Below are positions 1 through 9,182 of a DNA stretch of 64,000 bases, one piece after another. The number at the start of each line of letters is the position of its first letter. Position 1 is the first letter of the stretch. The position numbers and the translations under genes were made by a program. Source of the DNA: Anaerolineae bacterium (GTDB taxonomy: Bacteria; Chloroflexota; Anaerolineae; Aggregatilineales; UBA3940); the NCBI GenBank assembly GCA_016926255.1, contig JAFGOY010000038.1:62001-126000 (forward strand), given 5' to 3'. Below the pieces are notes generated by a model. That model was not told the origin of the DNA, searched no databases, and saw nothing but the letters and a program-made list of their open reading frames with translations.

Positions 1-1
1 C

Positions 2-526
2 TTCATCGAAGTGGACGAGCAGATGCGCACCAGCGTTCCCAACGTCTACGCGATTGGCGACGTGACAGGCAAGCTGATGCTCGCCCATGTCGGCAGCGCA
101 ATGGGGATCGTCGCCGCCGAGGTGATCGCCGGGCATGAAACCGTCACGTTGGATTACAAGATGATGCCAAGCTGCATTTACTCACAGCCGCAGGTCGCCA
201 GTTTCGGCTATACAGAGGACGAGGCAAGAGAAGCCGGGTATGACGTCAAAGTCTCAAGCTTCCCCTTCCAGCCAAACGGTAAAGCGCTGGGAATGGGAGA
301 CACAGCCGGGTTTGTTAAATTGGTCACCGATGCGCAGTACGGTGAAATCCTGGGGGCAAGTATGGTCGGGCCAGAGGTAACCGAACTGCTGCCCGAATAC
401 ACCTTGGCCCACAACGCAGAACTGACGGCAGAGGAGATCGCGCGGAATGTCCACGCGCACCCGACACTCAGCGAAGTGCTTATGGAAGCGGCACACGGGA
501 TCGTTGGTGAGTCGATTCATATTTAA
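2..526 (+). CDS. lpdA: Dihydrolipoamide dehydrogenase, C-terminal part (5' end outside window)
   Basis: E3 flavoprotein that reoxidises dihydrolipoamide in 2-oxoacid dehydrogenase complexes. The frame is open from the first bases, so the start lies outside the window. The visible part has the second FAD-binding segment ([10 protein letters not shown] near the start) and the complete dimerisation domain. It ends with the active-site motif HAHPTLSE, whose His-Pro and following Glu form the base pair in this family. It ends before a promoter, so it is probably not co-transcribed with the lysine genes. A mercuric or glutathione reductase is less likely because the HAHPTLSE tail is typical of E3. 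Confidence 0.93.
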   Translation, partial: FIEVDEQMRTSVPNVYAIGDVTGKLMLAHVGSAMGIVAAEVIAGHETVTLDYKMMPSCIYSQPQVASFGYTEDEAREAGYDVKVSSFPFQPNGKALGMGDTAGFVKLVTDAQYGEILGASMVGPEVTELLPEYTLAHNAELTAEEIARNVHAHPTLSEVLMEAAHGIVGESIHI

Positions 527-574
527 CAAATACGTTGGATCAACACCAATCTCAAAGAAAATCGGGATTTTCTC

Positions 575-602
575 TTGACCCATTATCAGTATTCGTTATA
601 AT
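575..602 (+). promoter_or_regulatory. Sigma-70-type promoter of the lysine operon
   Basis: TTGACC at 575-580 and a perfect TATAAT at 597-602 are separated by 16 bases. Transcription would start about 610, some 26 bases before the leader ORF. It is the only strong promoter-like element between lpdA and lysW. Confidence 0.75.
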
Positions 603-635
603 ACCTGCCGCGCACAAACAAAATCGGGAAGTATT

Positions 636-704
636 ATGTTAAAGAATCACCTCTTTGACAGCAAGAAGAAAGCCAGCAAGAAGCCGGACCCCAGGTCTGG
701 ATAA
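636..704 (+). CDS. Lysine-rich leader peptide (22 aa)
   Basis: Short ORF of 22 codons starting at ATG 636 after a GGGAA-type ribosome site (626-630). It encodes six lysines, five of them in two runs: three Lys codons at 663-671 and two at 678-683. The stop codon is at 702-704. The last three sense codons and the stop overlap the left arm of an antiterminator stem (694-701). This is how amino-acid leader peptides in attenuators are laid out. A ribosome waiting for Lys-tRNA would leave the arm free, while one reaching the stop codon would cover it. Lysine starvation should therefore favour read-through into lysW. Role inferred; no direct evidence of translation. Confidence 0.8.
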   Translation: MLKNHLFDSKKKASKKPDPRSG

Positions 705-748
705 TCGCGTTGGCCCGCAAAGGGTAAACCACGCCGGTGCTCCAGACC
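694..748 (+). promoter_or_regulatory. Antiterminator of the lysine attenuator
   Basis: GGTCTGGA (694-701) is perfectly complementary to TCCAGACC (741-748). Inside it a second helix can form between GCGTTGG (707-713) and CCACGC (729-734), with one bulged T. Short CCC/GGG pairing (714-716 with 722-724) can close it further. Both helices use bases of the left arm of the terminator (731-743), so the two folds exclude each other. Confidence 0.75.
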
Positions 749-775
749 ATAACGGAGTATCGGCGTTTTTGTTTT
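731..775 (+). terminator. Attenuator intrinsic terminator before lysW
   Basis: A continuous 13-bp stem pairs 731-743 with 754-766, including two G-U pairs, around a 10-base loop. The T-rich run TTTTT G TTTT follows at 766-775. It lies between the leader peptide and lysW and competes with the antiterminator. Confidence 0.85.
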
Positions 776-813
776 AACTGTAGAAAAAAATCATTGCCGA
801 AAGGAACACAATC

Positions 814-987
814 ATGTCTTTTGAAGCAGAATGCCCTGAATGTGCAGCCGGTGTTGAAATGGCAGGCGACACGGTGGTCGGCGAGATCATCCAGTGTCCG
901 GAATGCGGCGCAGAACTCGAAGTGATGGACCTCAATCCGCCCACGCTCGAACTGGCCCCTGAAGAAGAAGAGGACTGGGGAGAATAA
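814..987 (+). CDS. lysW: LysW, amino-group carrier protein for lysine synthesis (57 aa)
   Basis: Small acidic carrier protein. Its C-terminal glutamate is joined to the amino group of alpha-aminoadipate, protecting it through the following steps. The sequence shows two zinc-binding CPEC pairs (Cys7/Cys10 and Cys28/Cys31), an acidic tail, and the diagnostic C-terminal EDWGE. Length is normal for LysW. An AAGGAA site at 801-806 supports ATG 814. It is the first enzyme-pathway gene after the attenuator and lies just before lysX, its ligase. Confidence 0.95.
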   Translation: MSFEAECPECAAGVEMAGDTVVGEIIQCPECGAELEVMDLNPPTLELAPEEEEDWGE

Positions 988-1006
988 CCCGCTGGCGGGA
1001 TAAATC

Positions 1007-1870
1007 ATGATGAGCCAACCACGTATTGCCGTACTGCTCTCGCGCGTTCGCGTTGAGGAAAAACTGCTGCTCCAATCCTTCGAAGCCAAAGGAATCGAGG
1101 TCGACGTGCTCGATGTGCGAGGGATCAATCTGAGCCTTCACGAACCTGACGAATGGCAGCAGTACGATGTCGTCGTCGACCGGTGCGTATCGCAGTCACA
1201 GGCGCTGGCCGTTTTGCAGGTGTTGAACGATTGGGGAATCCAGACCGTCAACACGGCGGCGGTCGTGCAGACCTGCGGTGACAAATTAGCCACGTCCTCC
1301 GCACTGGTGCGAGAGGGAGTCGCCACCCCACGAGTCAAGATCGCCCTGACGCCCGAATCGGCGCTGGAAGCAATCGAGGCGTTTGGTTACCCTGCGATCC
1401 TCAAACCGGCGACCGGGTCGTGGGGACGGCTGCTGAGCAAGGTCAACGACCGAGAAGCCGCCGAGACGATCCTCGAACACAAGCAGGTTCTGGGCAGCTA
1501 CCAGCACCATATCTTCTATATCCAGGAATACATCGAAAAGCCGGAGCGCGATATCCGAGCCTTTGTGGTTGGCGGCGAAACTATCGGCGCGATCTACCGC
1601 CACTCGGAACACTGGATCACCAATACCGCGCGCGGCGGGCAGGCGAGTAACTGCCCGGTCACCCCTGAGATCGATTCGCTTTCACTGGCAGCGGCCCAGG
1701 CCGTCGGCGGCGGTGTGGTAGCCGTCGACCTGCTGGAGGCCCCTGGCGGCCAACTGCTCGTCAACGAGGTGAACCACACCATGGAATTCCGAAACAGCAT
1801 CGACACGACCGGCGTAGACATCCCCGGTCGTGTTGTCGATTACGTGATGCGCGTCGCCCAGGGCGGCTGA
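1007..1870 (+). CDS. lysX: LysX, alpha-aminoadipate-LysW ligase
   Basis: ATP-grasp ligase of the RimK type that couples alpha-aminoadipate to the C-terminal glutamate of LysW. The 287-residue protein has a central ATP-grasp fold ([18 protein letters not shown]), the segment NTARGGQ, and the metal-binding end [12 protein letters not shown] typical of LysX/ArgX. ATG codons occur at 1007 and 1010 and either could be used. The gene sits 19 bases after lysW. The sequence alone does not fully separate LysX from the glutamate-specific ArgX. The homocitrate and homoaconitase genes downstream favour LysX, perhaps with dual use. Confidence 0.92.
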   Translation: MMSQPRIAVLLSRVRVEEKLLLQSFEAKGIEVDVLDVRGINLSLHEPDEWQQYDVVVDRCVSQSQALAVLQVLNDWGIQTVNTAAVVQTCGDKLATSSALVREGVATPRVKIALTPESALEAIEAFGYPAILKPATGSWGRLLSKVNDREAAETILEHKQVLGSYQHHIFYIQEYIEKPERDIRAFVVGGETIGAIYRHSEHWITNTARGGQASNCPVTPEIDSLSLAAAQAVGGGVVAVDLLEAPGGQLLVNEVNHTMEFRNSIDTTGVDIPGRVVDYVMRVAQGG

Positions 1871-1892
1871 ACAGCGAGGAGAGATCAACCAG

Positions 1893-2936
1893 ATGACGGA
1901 ATCATCACCAACCAGGGTCGGCATTGTGGGCGGCAGCGGGTACGTCGGCGGGGAACTGCTGCGGCTGCTGCTGTTCCACCCACACGTCGAGGTCACACAG
2001 ATTACATCGGCCAGCCAAGTCGGGCGATTCGTCCATACTGTGCATCCGAACCTGCGCGGCTTTACCTCGCTGAACTTTATCCACCCCGACCAACTCGAAG
2101 CGGTCGACGTGCTGTTCCTGGCGATGCCGCACGGCAAAGCCTCGACCGAGATCGAGAAGTATGCAGGAATGGCCGAGCGAATTGTCGACTGTTCGGCGGA
2201 TTTCCGGCTGCGCGATCCGACCCAGTATGCGCGCTGGTATGGGCACGATCACCCCGCCCCGGAGTGGCTCGATAAGTTCGTCTACGGGCTGCCGGAGCGC
2301 AACCGCGACGAACTCAAGGGAGTTCGATACGCCAGCGGGGTCGGCTGCAACGCAACGGCGACCAACCTCGCGCTGATGCCGCTGGCCGATGCCGGGCTGC
2401 TCCGGCAGGTGGTGGTCGATCTCAAGGTGGGGTCGTCCGAAGCGGGCGCGCGCAGCACCGACAGTTCGCATCACCCGGAACGCAGCGGATCGGTTCGCTC
2501 GTTCAAACCGACCGGCCACCGCCACCAGGCGGAGGTGATCCAGGCATTGGGCGACGGCTTCGACCTGTACTTCTCGGTGACGGCGGTCGAACTGGTGCGC
2601 GGCGTCCTGGCAACCTGCCACTGCCTGCTCGACGAAGCGGTCGAAGAGAAGGAACTGTGGAAGCTGTATCGCACCGCCTACAAGGACGAACCCTTCATCC
2701 GGCTGGTGAAGAGCAAGACCGGCCTCCACCGCTACCCGGAGCCGAAGCTGCTGGCCGGGTCGAACCTGTGCGATATCGGCTTCGAACTGGACGAGGACAG
2801 CGGACGGGTGGTTGTCATTTCGGCCATCGACAACCTGATGAAGGGCGCGGCAGGCAGCGCCGTCCAGTGCATGAACGTGATGATGGGCTGGGACGAAACC
2901 GCCGGGCTGGGGTTCCCCGGCCTGCACCCTATCTAA
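1893..2936 (+). CDS. lysY: LysY, LysW-aminoadipyl-phosphate reductase (ArgC family)
   Basis: NADPH-dependent reductase that converts LysW-gamma-aminoadipyl phosphate to the semialdehyde. It has an N-terminal Rossmann motif (GGSGYVGGELLRLL, about residues 13-26) and the catalytic cysteine Cys152 in SGVGCNATA. A conserved histidine region follows (GHRHQAEV). The 347-residue length fits the ArgC/LysY family. It follows lysX by 22 bases. ArgC of arginine synthesis is the close alternative, but the operon context argues for lysine. Confidence 0.92.
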   Translation: MTESSPTRVGIVGGSGYVGGELLRLLLFHPHVEVTQITSASQVGRFVHTVHPNLRGFTSLNFIHPDQLEAVDVLFLAMPHGKASTEIEKYAGMAERIVDCSADFRLRDPTQYARWYGHDHPAPEWLDKFVYGLPERNRDELKGVRYASGVGCNATATNLALMPLADAGLLRQVVVDLKVGSSEAGARSTDSSHHPERSGSVRSFKPTGHRHQAEVIQALGDGFDLYFSVTAVELVRGVLATCHCLLDEAVEEKELWKLYRTAYKDEPFIRLVKSKTGLHRYPEPKLLAGSNLCDIGFELDEDSGRVVVISAIDNLMKGAAGSAVQCMNVMMGWDETAGLGFPGLHPI

Positions 2937-3001
2937 TCATCTATCTGGAAAATCACTGTGTTCATTTCGGATAGATGAACTGCCAGAGGAGAGGAAGACT
3001 G

Positions 3002-3820
3002 ATGATTGTTGTCAAGATAGGTGGGGCAAAGGGCATCGACTACGATCTCGTCGCCGACGACGTGGCCGAACTGGTGAAGGTGGGTCAGCCGCTGGTGATC
3101 GTCCATGGCGGGTCGGCGCTGACCAATGAAGTCGCCGCCGCGCTGGGCCACCCACCGCAGTTCGTCACCTCGGTGAGCGGGTTTTCCAGCCGCCGCACCG
3201 ACCGGCGCACGCTGGAAATCTTCGAGATGGTCTACTGCGGCCAGATGAACAAAGGAATTGTCGAACGCTTGCAGCAGCGTGGTGTCAATGCGGTTGGCCT
3301 GAGCGGGATCGACGGGCGGCTGTGGGAAGGGCCGCGCAAAGATGCGATCAAGATTGTCGATGAGAACGGTAAGCGCCGCGTGCTGCGCGACGATTACACC
3401 GGCAAGGTCGAGAAGGTCAACACTGGCCTGCTGCAAACGCTGCTTGATGCCGGTTACACCCCGGTGCTGACTCCCCCGGCAATCTCCGACGAGGGCGAGG
3501 CGATCAACGTCGACGGGGATCGGGCAGCGGCGGCGACGGCGATTGCCCTCCACGCCGAGGCGCTGATCATGCTCTCGAACGTGCCGGGGCTGCTGGACGA
3601 CTATCCCGATGAAGCCAGCCTGATCCATCACATTCCCGGCGAGAAGCTCGACTCGTTCATGGCGGTGGCACAGGATCGAATGAAGAAAAAGGTAATGGGT
3701 GCCGGAGAAGCCTTACAGGGCGGCGTTCGCCGCGTCATCTTCGGCGATGCCCGCATCGAGCAGCCGATTCAGAAAGCGCTGGCCGGTGTGGGGACGGTGA
3801 TCGGCGAAGCGGTAGACTAG
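3002..3820 (+). CDS. lysZ: LysZ, LysW-aminoadipate kinase (ArgB family)
   Basis: Amino-acid kinase that phosphorylates the side-chain carboxylate of LysW-bound aminoadipate. The protein begins MIVVKIGGAKGID, the usual LysZ start, and contains the substrate/ATP loops HGGSALTN and INVDGDRAAAATA. An upstream ATG at 2975 is in frame, but its codons look unlike the family. The purine-rich site AGGAGAGGAAG (about 2986-2997) fits ATG 3002, giving 272 residues. ArgB is the alternative name by homology. Confidence 0.9.
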   Translation: MIVVKIGGAKGIDYDLVADDVAELVKVGQPLVIVHGGSALTNEVAAALGHPPQFVTSVSGFSSRRTDRRTLEIFEMVYCGQMNKGIVERLQQRGVNAVGLSGIDGRLWEGPRKDAIKIVDENGKRRVLRDDYTGKVEKVNTGLLQTLLDAGYTPVLTPPAISDEGEAINVDGDRAAAATAIALHAEALIMLSNVPGLLDDYPDEASLIHHIPGEKLDSFMAVAQDRMKKKVMGAGEALQGGVRRVIFGDARIEQPIQKALAGVGTVIGEAVD

Positions 3821-3833
3821 GAGAGAGCAAATC

Positions 3834-5018
3834 ATGCAAATGGAACTGATGGCCGACATCATTGCGGCGGAAGATGCCCATACCTCCGGGGCCTACCCCA
3901 AGCGCGAGATCGCGCTGGTGCGCGGCGAAGGTGCGCGGGTGTGGGATGCCGACGGGCGCGAATACATCGACTGCAACGCGGGCCACGGTGTGGCGAACGT
4001 CGGACACTGCCACCCGGCGATCACCGAAGCGATCCAAGCGCAGGCCGGAATATTAGTCACATGCAGCGAAACGTTCTACAACGATCAACGCGCGGTGCTG
4101 ATCAACGAACTGACCGCCCGTACACCCGGAAACCTCGACCGGGTATTTTTATGCAATTCCGGCACGGAAGCGGTCGAAGGGGCGCTGAAAATAGCCCGCT
4201 ACTTCACCGGGCGGACGGGGATCGTGGCGGCGATGCGTGGCTTTCACGGGCGAACGCTCGGCGCATTGAGCCTGACCTGGGACAAGAAATACCGCGAGCC
4301 GTTCATGCCGCTGCTGCCTGATGTCAGCCATGTGCCGTATGATAAATTAGAGGCGATGGACGAAGCTGTCGGCGATAACACGGCAGCGGTGCTGGTCGAA
4401 GCGGTGCAGGGAGAAGGCGGTGTCCGTCCTGGCAGCGCGGAATATCTCGCCGGGCTGCGCCGGTTGTGCAGCGAGCGCGGCGCGCTGCTGATCGTCGACG
4501 AGGTGCAGAGCGGGTTTGGTCGCACCGGTCGATGGTTTGCCTGCGAGTATTTCGATCTCGTTCCCGATGTGCTGTGCCTGGGCAAAGCGATAGGCGGCGG
4601 CATCCCGATGGGGGCGGTGGTCTGGCGGGAAACGCTGGGGCAGTTGAAGCCGGGCATACACGGATCGACCTTTGGTGGGAACGCACTGGCCTGCGCCGCC
4701 AGCCGGGCCGTGCTGCGCGTCCTCGGCGAAGAATCGCTACCCGAACGGGCCGCAAGAATCGGGGAGACGCTGCTCGATAATCTACAGGGGATCGACTCCC
4801 CGCTGATCCGCGAGGTGCGCGGGCTGGGCCTGATGATCGGGATCGAACTGAAGCAGAAATCGACGCCGGTGCTCAAAGAGATGATGGATCGGGGCGTGCT
4901 GGCCCTCCCCGCCGGGCCGAACGTGGTGCGGCTGCTTCCCCCGCTGGTGATCGGCGAAGACGACCTGGAAACGGTCGTGCAGGTGATCCGGGAGTCGCTC
5001 GATGCCTATCCCGGCTGA
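3834..5018 (+). CDS. lysJ: LysJ, LysW-aminoadipate semialdehyde aminotransferase
   Basis: PLP-dependent class III aminotransferase of the ArgD/LysJ family that forms LysW-bound lysine. The PLP pocket is visible: SGTEAVEGALK (cofactor phosphate), VDEVQSG with Asp222, and the Schiff-base lysine Lys251 in LGKAIGGGIPMG. Length is 394 residues, as expected. AGGAGAG precedes ATG 3834; in-frame ATGs lie close downstream. It starts 13 bases after lysZ, and its end overlaps lysK by 17 bases, suggesting translational coupling. Confidence 0.92.
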   Translation: MQMELMADIIAAEDAHTSGAYPKREIALVRGEGARVWDADGREYIDCNAGHGVANVGHCHPAITEAIQAQAGILVTCSETFYNDQRAVLINELTARTPGNLDRVFLCNSGTEAVEGALKIARYFTGRTGIVAAMRGFHGRTLGALSLTWDKKYREPFMPLLPDVSHVPYDKLEAMDEAVGDNTAAVLVEAVQGEGGVRPGSAEYLAGLRRLCSERGALLIVDEVQSGFGRTGRWFACEYFDLVPDVLCLGKAIGGGIPMGAVVWRETLGQLKPGIHGSTFGGNALACAASRAVLRVLGEESLPERAARIGETLLDNLQGIDSPLIREVRGLGLMIGIELKQKSTPVLKEMMDRGVLALPAGPNVVRLLPPLVIGEDDLETVVQVIRESLDAYPG

Positions 5019-6111
5019 AACGCTCACACCGGACGAGGCGGTCGATCTGCTTGAGCGTCTGGTTTCGATCCCCAGCCTGTCGGGTGAGGAGGCGGAGGCG
5101 TCGGCCTGTCTGGTCGAGTGGATGTCGACGCATGGCTTCGAGGCGCGGGTCGATGAAGCAGGCAGCGCGGTTGGATCGCGTGGGAATGGCCCCAACGAAA
5201 TCCTGCTGCTGGGGCATATCGACACTTTCCCCGGCAGTCCGCTTGTGGTGAGAGATGGCGACTGGCTCGCCGGGCGCGGGACGGTCGATGCGAAGGGACC
5301 GCTGTGCGCGTTCGCGGCGGCAGCGGTAGCGGTCGACGTGCCGCAGGGATGGAAAGTCACCGTCGCCGGGGCGGTCGAGGAGGAAGCGGCGACCAGCAAA
5401 GGTGCGCGCCACATCCTGGCGAATGCCCCCCGCCCAACGATGTGCGTGATCGGCGAGCCGAGCGATTGGAACCGCATCACGCTGGGCTACAAGGGGCGGC
5501 TGCTCTGCGACGTCCTGCTGCGGGCGCCCTTCGCCCATACGGCGGGGCAGGCCGCGCTCCCGGCAGAGCAGGCCGTCGGCCTGTGGGAAAACATACGTCG
5601 CCGTTGCGAGACGATCAATACCGTACGTGAGAAAGCCTTCGACCGGCTCGACCCGTCGCTGCGACATATCTGCTCGCAGGATGACGGCGCGTATGGAATT
5701 GTCGACCTTTCTATAGGATTCCGGCTGCCGCCGGACTTGTCCCCGGATGATCTGAAGCAGCAGTTCGAAGAATGGATCGAACCCGTATCGAAAGAGACGG
5801 CGGTCGAGGTCACTTTTTCGGGCAGCGAAGTTGTCTACCGGGGCGACAAGAACAATGCGCTGGTACGCGCCTTCCTCACGGCGATCCGCGCCCAGGGGGA
5901 ACGCCCGCGCTTCGTCGTCAAGACCGGCACCTCGGATATGAACGTGGTCGGGCCGGTATGGAACTGCCCAATCGTTGCCTACGGCCCCGGCGATTCATCG
6001 CTAGACCACACCCCCGGAGAGCGGATCAACCTGACCGACTATTTGAAAGCGATTGAAGTTCTGAAAGCGATGCTAAAGCAGGTATTTGAAAGTACTGAGA
6101 GCTTATCATGA
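5002..6111 (+). CDS. lysK: LysK, LysW-lysine hydrolase (M20 family)
   Basis: Zinc peptidase-like enzyme that releases lysine from LysW in the last pathway step. Metal-ligand motifs of the M20 family are present: LLGHIDTFPG (His72, Asp74), GRGTVDAKGPL (Asp96) and the catalytic EEE cluster near residues 126-128. Length is 369 residues. It overlaps lysJ upstream and homocitrate synthase downstream. Like LysZ/Y/J it may also serve ornithine release if an ArgX partner exists elsewhere. Confidence 0.9.
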   Translation: MPIPAETLTPDEAVDLLERLVSIPSLSGEEAEASACLVEWMSTHGFEARVDEAGSAVGSRGNGPNEILLLGHIDTFPGSPLVVRDGDWLAGRGTVDAKGPLCAFAAAAVAVDVPQGWKVTVAGAVEEEAATSKGARHILANAPRPTMCVIGEPSDWNRITLGYKGRLLCDVLLRAPFAHTAGQAALPAEQAVGLWENIRRRCETINTVREKAFDRLDPSLRHICSQDDGAYGIVDLSIGFRLPPDLSPDDLKQQFEEWIEPVSKETAVEVTFSGSEVVYRGDKNNALVRAFLTAIRAQGERPRFVVKTGTSDMNVVGPVWNCPIVAYGPGDSSLDHTPGERINLTDYLKAIEVLKAMLKQVFESTESLS

Positions 6112-7439
6112 CACCTAATGAGATGTTTAATTTCGAAAATTATACGCCGCGCCTGCTGGAGATCATCGACACGACGCTGCGCGAGGGATCGCAGACCTCG
6201 CTGCTCCATGACCACTACAAGTATTTCTTCAGCCAGGAGGACAAGCGGGAGATCGTCCGGGCGCTGATCATCTATGGGGTCAAGTTCATCGAATTTTTCG
6301 CGCCTATCGTCAGCCAGCGCGAAGCCGACGACTTTGCTGCCTGCAAAGCGGTGCGCGACAACCTGATCACGCAAAAGGGTTACACGTTCCTGCTGGCGCA
6401 TGTACGCTGCCATCCGGATGACGTTCAATCGGCGATTGACGCGGGCTTTGACGGGTTGAATTTCTACTTTGGAACGTCGCCCAAATCGCGCACCAGCAGT
6501 CACGGCAAAGACCTTGACGAAATCGCCCGGCGCGCGCAGTCACTGATCGAGCAGGTCAAACGCGACTACCCGCACCTGATCCTACGTTTCAGCGGCGAGG
6601 ATGCTTTCCGCACCCCCTTCGATGACCTGTGCCGGGTCTACGACGCAATTGCCCCGCTGGTGAGCCGGGTTGGAACACCCGACACGGTAGGCGTTGCCAC
6701 GCCCTCCGGGGTGGTTCAGCGCGTGGAGAACCTGCGGAAGCGCTATCCCAACCTCGACCTGGAAGGCCACTTCCACGACGACCGGGGCTTTGCGCTGATC
6801 AACGCGCTGGAAGCGGTCAAGCACGGGATGCGCTATATCAATACCACGCTGCTGGGGATCGGCGAACGGTCGGGGATTACGTCGATGACCGCGCTGCTCT
6901 ACAACCTGTTCATCGATCACGACTACGACCGGTTAGAGGGCTACAATCTGCGCGGTTCATACCCGATCAATGTGCTGCTCGCTTCAAAGCTCAAGAAACT
7001 GGTGCAGTCGAAGGAGCCGGTCAGTCTGACGAACCGCACCCATATGGCGGGGGTACATCAGAAAGCAGTATTGAATGACGCCGAAACCTACGAGCCGTTC
7101 CCGCTCGATCAGTTCGGAGTGAGCGAATCGGAGATTTTGCTTGGGCCGTTGAGCGGCTGGAACGTGATCTACTACTTCCTCAAGGAGATTAAGTACTACC
7201 AGATCGACGAAGCAACGGCCAAGAAGATTGCCCACACATTCAAAGAACGTGTGTACGGCATCGGCGAGGACGAATCGCCCGCCGAGGTTTTGTGCGAAAT
7301 TGCGGAGAACGAGTTCGGCCTGGAACGCCTCGCCATCCCTGAGCCTTACCGGGATGCGGTCGTGCAGCGAATGACCGGAACCACGAACAGCAACCAGTGG
7401 CTTGAAGCGGAGCATAAGAATGGGACGCACGTTCGCTGA
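6108..7439 (+). CDS. hcs: Homocitrate synthase-type enzyme
   Basis: Condenses 2-oxoglutarate with acetyl-CoA, the committed step of the alpha-aminoadipate route. The start of the DRE-TIM metallolyase barrel is clear: [13 protein letters not shown] at residues 19-31, with the Asp-Arg-Glu catalytic set. A metal-binding GHFHDDRG motif lies in the middle, and a C-terminal helical domain is present. The family also holds isopropylmalate and citramalate synthases. The assignment rests on its place between lysK and homoaconitase. ATG 6108 overlaps the lysK stop by four bases. Confidence 0.85.
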   Translation: MTPNEMFNFENYTPRLLEIIDTTLREGSQTSLLHDHYKYFFSQEDKREIVRALIIYGVKFIEFFAPIVSQREADDFAACKAVRDNLITQKGYTFLLAHVRCHPDDVQSAIDAGFDGLNFYFGTSPKSRTSSHGKDLDEIARRAQSLIEQVKRDYPHLILRFSGEDAFRTPFDDLCRVYDAIAPLVSRVGTPDTVGVATPSGVVQRVENLRKRYPNLDLEGHFHDDRGFALINALEAVKHGMRYINTTLLGIGERSGITSMTALLYNLFIDHDYDRLEGYNLRGSYPINVLLASKLKKLVQSKEPVSLTNRTHMAGVHQKAVLNDAETYEPFPLDQFGVSESEILLGPLSGWNVIYYFLKEIKYYQIDEATAKKIAHTFKERVYGIGEDESPAEVLCEIAENEFGLERLAIPEPYRDAVVQRMTGTTNSNQWLEAEHKNGTHVR

Positions 7440-8679
7440 GAAAGTCCTGGCGAAAAAAGCCGGGTTGGGAACAGTCCGGCCAGGGCAGGTGATCGACGCT
7501 GCACCGGATATCATATTGAGCCACGACAACACGGCGGCGATCAGGCAGATATTCGGCGAACTGGGTGTGCCGAAAGTCAAATACCCTGACCGGCTGGCGA
7601 TCTTCCTCGACCATGCCGTCCCGGCCCCGTCGACACGCCACGCGCAGAATCACGCCGAAATCCGACGCTTCGTCGCCGAGCAGGGGATAGATCACTTCTT
7701 CGAAGTCGGGCGGGGAATCTGCCACCAAGTGTTGTGTGAGGAAGGGTTAGCCCGGCCCGGCAGCCTGATCCTCGGTGCCGACAGCCACACACCGCACGCG
7801 GGGGCGCTGGGTGCCTTCGGTGCGGGGATTGGCCGCAGCGAGGTCGCCGCGCTGTGGGCAACGGGGACGCTGTGGCTGCGGGTGCCGGAGAGTATCAAGA
7901 TCACGCTCACCGGTCAACTCGGCGAGTGGGTTTCGGCCAAAGACCTCGCGTTGCATATCATCGGGACGTTGAGCGCCGACGGCGGCACCTACGCCTCGGT
8001 CGAGTTTCACGGATCGGGGGTCGAAACGCTCTCGATGGAGAGTCGATTCGTGCTGCCCAATATGATGGCCGAAATGGGCGTCAAGAATGCCTGGGTCAGG
8101 CCGGATGACATGACCCTGAACTGGCTCGACGGGCGGGTCAACACCCCCATCGATCTGGATGAAACGATGCCCGATCCCGACGCGGCGTACATGGCCGAAC
8201 ACACCTTCGACCTTGCCTCGATAGAGCCGCAGATCGCAAAACCGCACACCGTCGACAACGTGGTGCCGCTCTCCGAAGTCCGGGGGACGCCCGTTGATCA
8301 GGCGTTTCTGGGCACCTGCACCAACGGGCGGTTGGAAGATATCGCCCTTGCCGCGCTGGTGATCGAAGGGCGGCAGGTCGCGCCGGGGACGCGCCTGCTG
8401 GTGATCCCGGCTTCGGCGCAGGTCTTGCAGGACGCGCTGCAAGCGGGCTATATCGAAACGCTGCTCTCCGCCGGGGCGGTGCTCGGTACGCCGGGCTGTG
8501 GCCCGTGTATGGGGAATCACATGGGTGTGCCAGCGCCGGGCGAGGTGACGATCAGCACCGCCAACCGGAATTTCAAGGGCCGGATGGGAACGCCCGAATC
8601 GGAAATCTACCTGGCAAGCCCGGCGGTCGTCGCGGCGAGCGCGGTAGCCGGATTGATTACCCACCCGGCAGATTTGTAA
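7420..8679 (+). CDS. lysT: Homoaconitase large subunit
   Basis: Iron-sulfur dehydratase subunit that isomerises homocitrate to homoisocitrate. It has the usual start [15 protein letters not shown]. The three Fe-S cysteines lie in LGTCTNGR and TPGCGPCMG. Start 7420 was chosen because the family begins at this methionine; an upstream in-frame start at 7402 adds six atypical residues. It overlaps the 3' end of homocitrate synthase by 20 bases. Isopropylmalate isomerase (LeuC) is the alternative by homology, disfavoured by context. Confidence 0.88.
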   Translation: MGRTFAEKVLAKKAGLGTVRPGQVIDAAPDIILSHDNTAAIRQIFGELGVPKVKYPDRLAIFLDHAVPAPSTRHAQNHAEIRRFVAEQGIDHFFEVGRGICHQVLCEEGLARPGSLILGADSHTPHAGALGAFGAGIGRSEVAALWATGTLWLRVPESIKITLTGQLGEWVSAKDLALHIIGTLSADGGTYASVEFHGSGVETLSMESRFVLPNMMAEMGVKNAWVRPDDMTLNWLDGRVNTPIDLDETMPDPDAAYMAEHTFDLASIEPQIAKPHTVDNVVPLSEVRGTPVDQAFLGTCTNGRLEDIALAALVIEGRQVAPGTRLLVIPASAQVLQDALQAGYIETLLSAGAVLGTPGCGPCMGNHMGVPAPGEVTISTANRNFKGRMGTPESEIYLASPAVVAASAVAGLITHPADL

Positions 8680-8687
8680 GGAAACCG

Positions 8688-9182
8688 ATGATGCTGATCA
8701 AGGGAAAAGCCTGGAAATACGGGGACAACGTCAATACCGACGTGATCTTCCCCGGCAAATACACGTATACACTGCGCGAACCAGAAGAGATCGCCGCGCA
8801 CGCGCTCGAAGACCTCGACCCGACGTTCGCTGGCAGCGTCCAACCGGACGACATAGTGGTTGGCGGGCGGAACTGGGGCTGTGGTAGCTCACGCGAGCAG
8901 GCCGCCACTTGCCTGAAATGGTCGGGCGTAGGAGCGATCATCGCCACATCGTTTGCCCGGATTTTCTACCGGAACGCGATCAACCAGGGTTTACCGGCAA
9001 TCGCCTGCCCGGAAGCCGTCGCAGCGATCCAGCCGGGCGACACAGTAATGATCGATCTCGCTGCCGGGACAATCGAATGCCCGGCGGGTATGTATACTTT
9101 CGAACCTTTCCCGCCATCGGTGCAGGCGATCCTGGCCGACGGTGGATTGATCTCCCATTTGAAGCGAGCAGCCAATGAGTGA
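8688..9182 (+). CDS. lysU: Homoaconitase small subunit
   Basis: Swivelling subunit that completes the active site of LysT. The family signature is present: [13 protein letters not shown] near the N-terminus, then [14 protein letters not shown] and [15 protein letters not shown]. It holds about 164 residues. Start at ATG 8688 (or 8691) follows an AAGGA site at the end of lysT. Its end overlaps the next start by eight bases. Confidence 0.9.
   Translation: MMLIKGKAWKYGDNVNTDVIFPGKYTYTLREPEEIAAHALEDLDPTFAGSVQPDDIVVGGRNWGCGSSREQAATCLKWSGVGAIIATSFARIFYRNAINQGLPAIACPEAVAAIQPGDTVMIDLAAGTIECPAGMYTFEPFPPSVQAILADGGLISHLKRAANE

Noticed and set aside
556-573. AGAAAAT ... ATTTTCT hairpin as terminator of lpdA
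   Set aside because: The stem is nearly all A-T with no T-run after it, and it overlaps the promoter area.
737-925. 62-codon frame overlapping the attenuator and lysW
   Set aside because: It runs through the terminator stem and out of frame with lysW; codons look random and there is no ribosome site.
1905-2927. Long minus-strand frame opposite lysY
   Set aside because: High-GC third-position bias opens antisense frames; lysY has clear family motifs on the plus strand.
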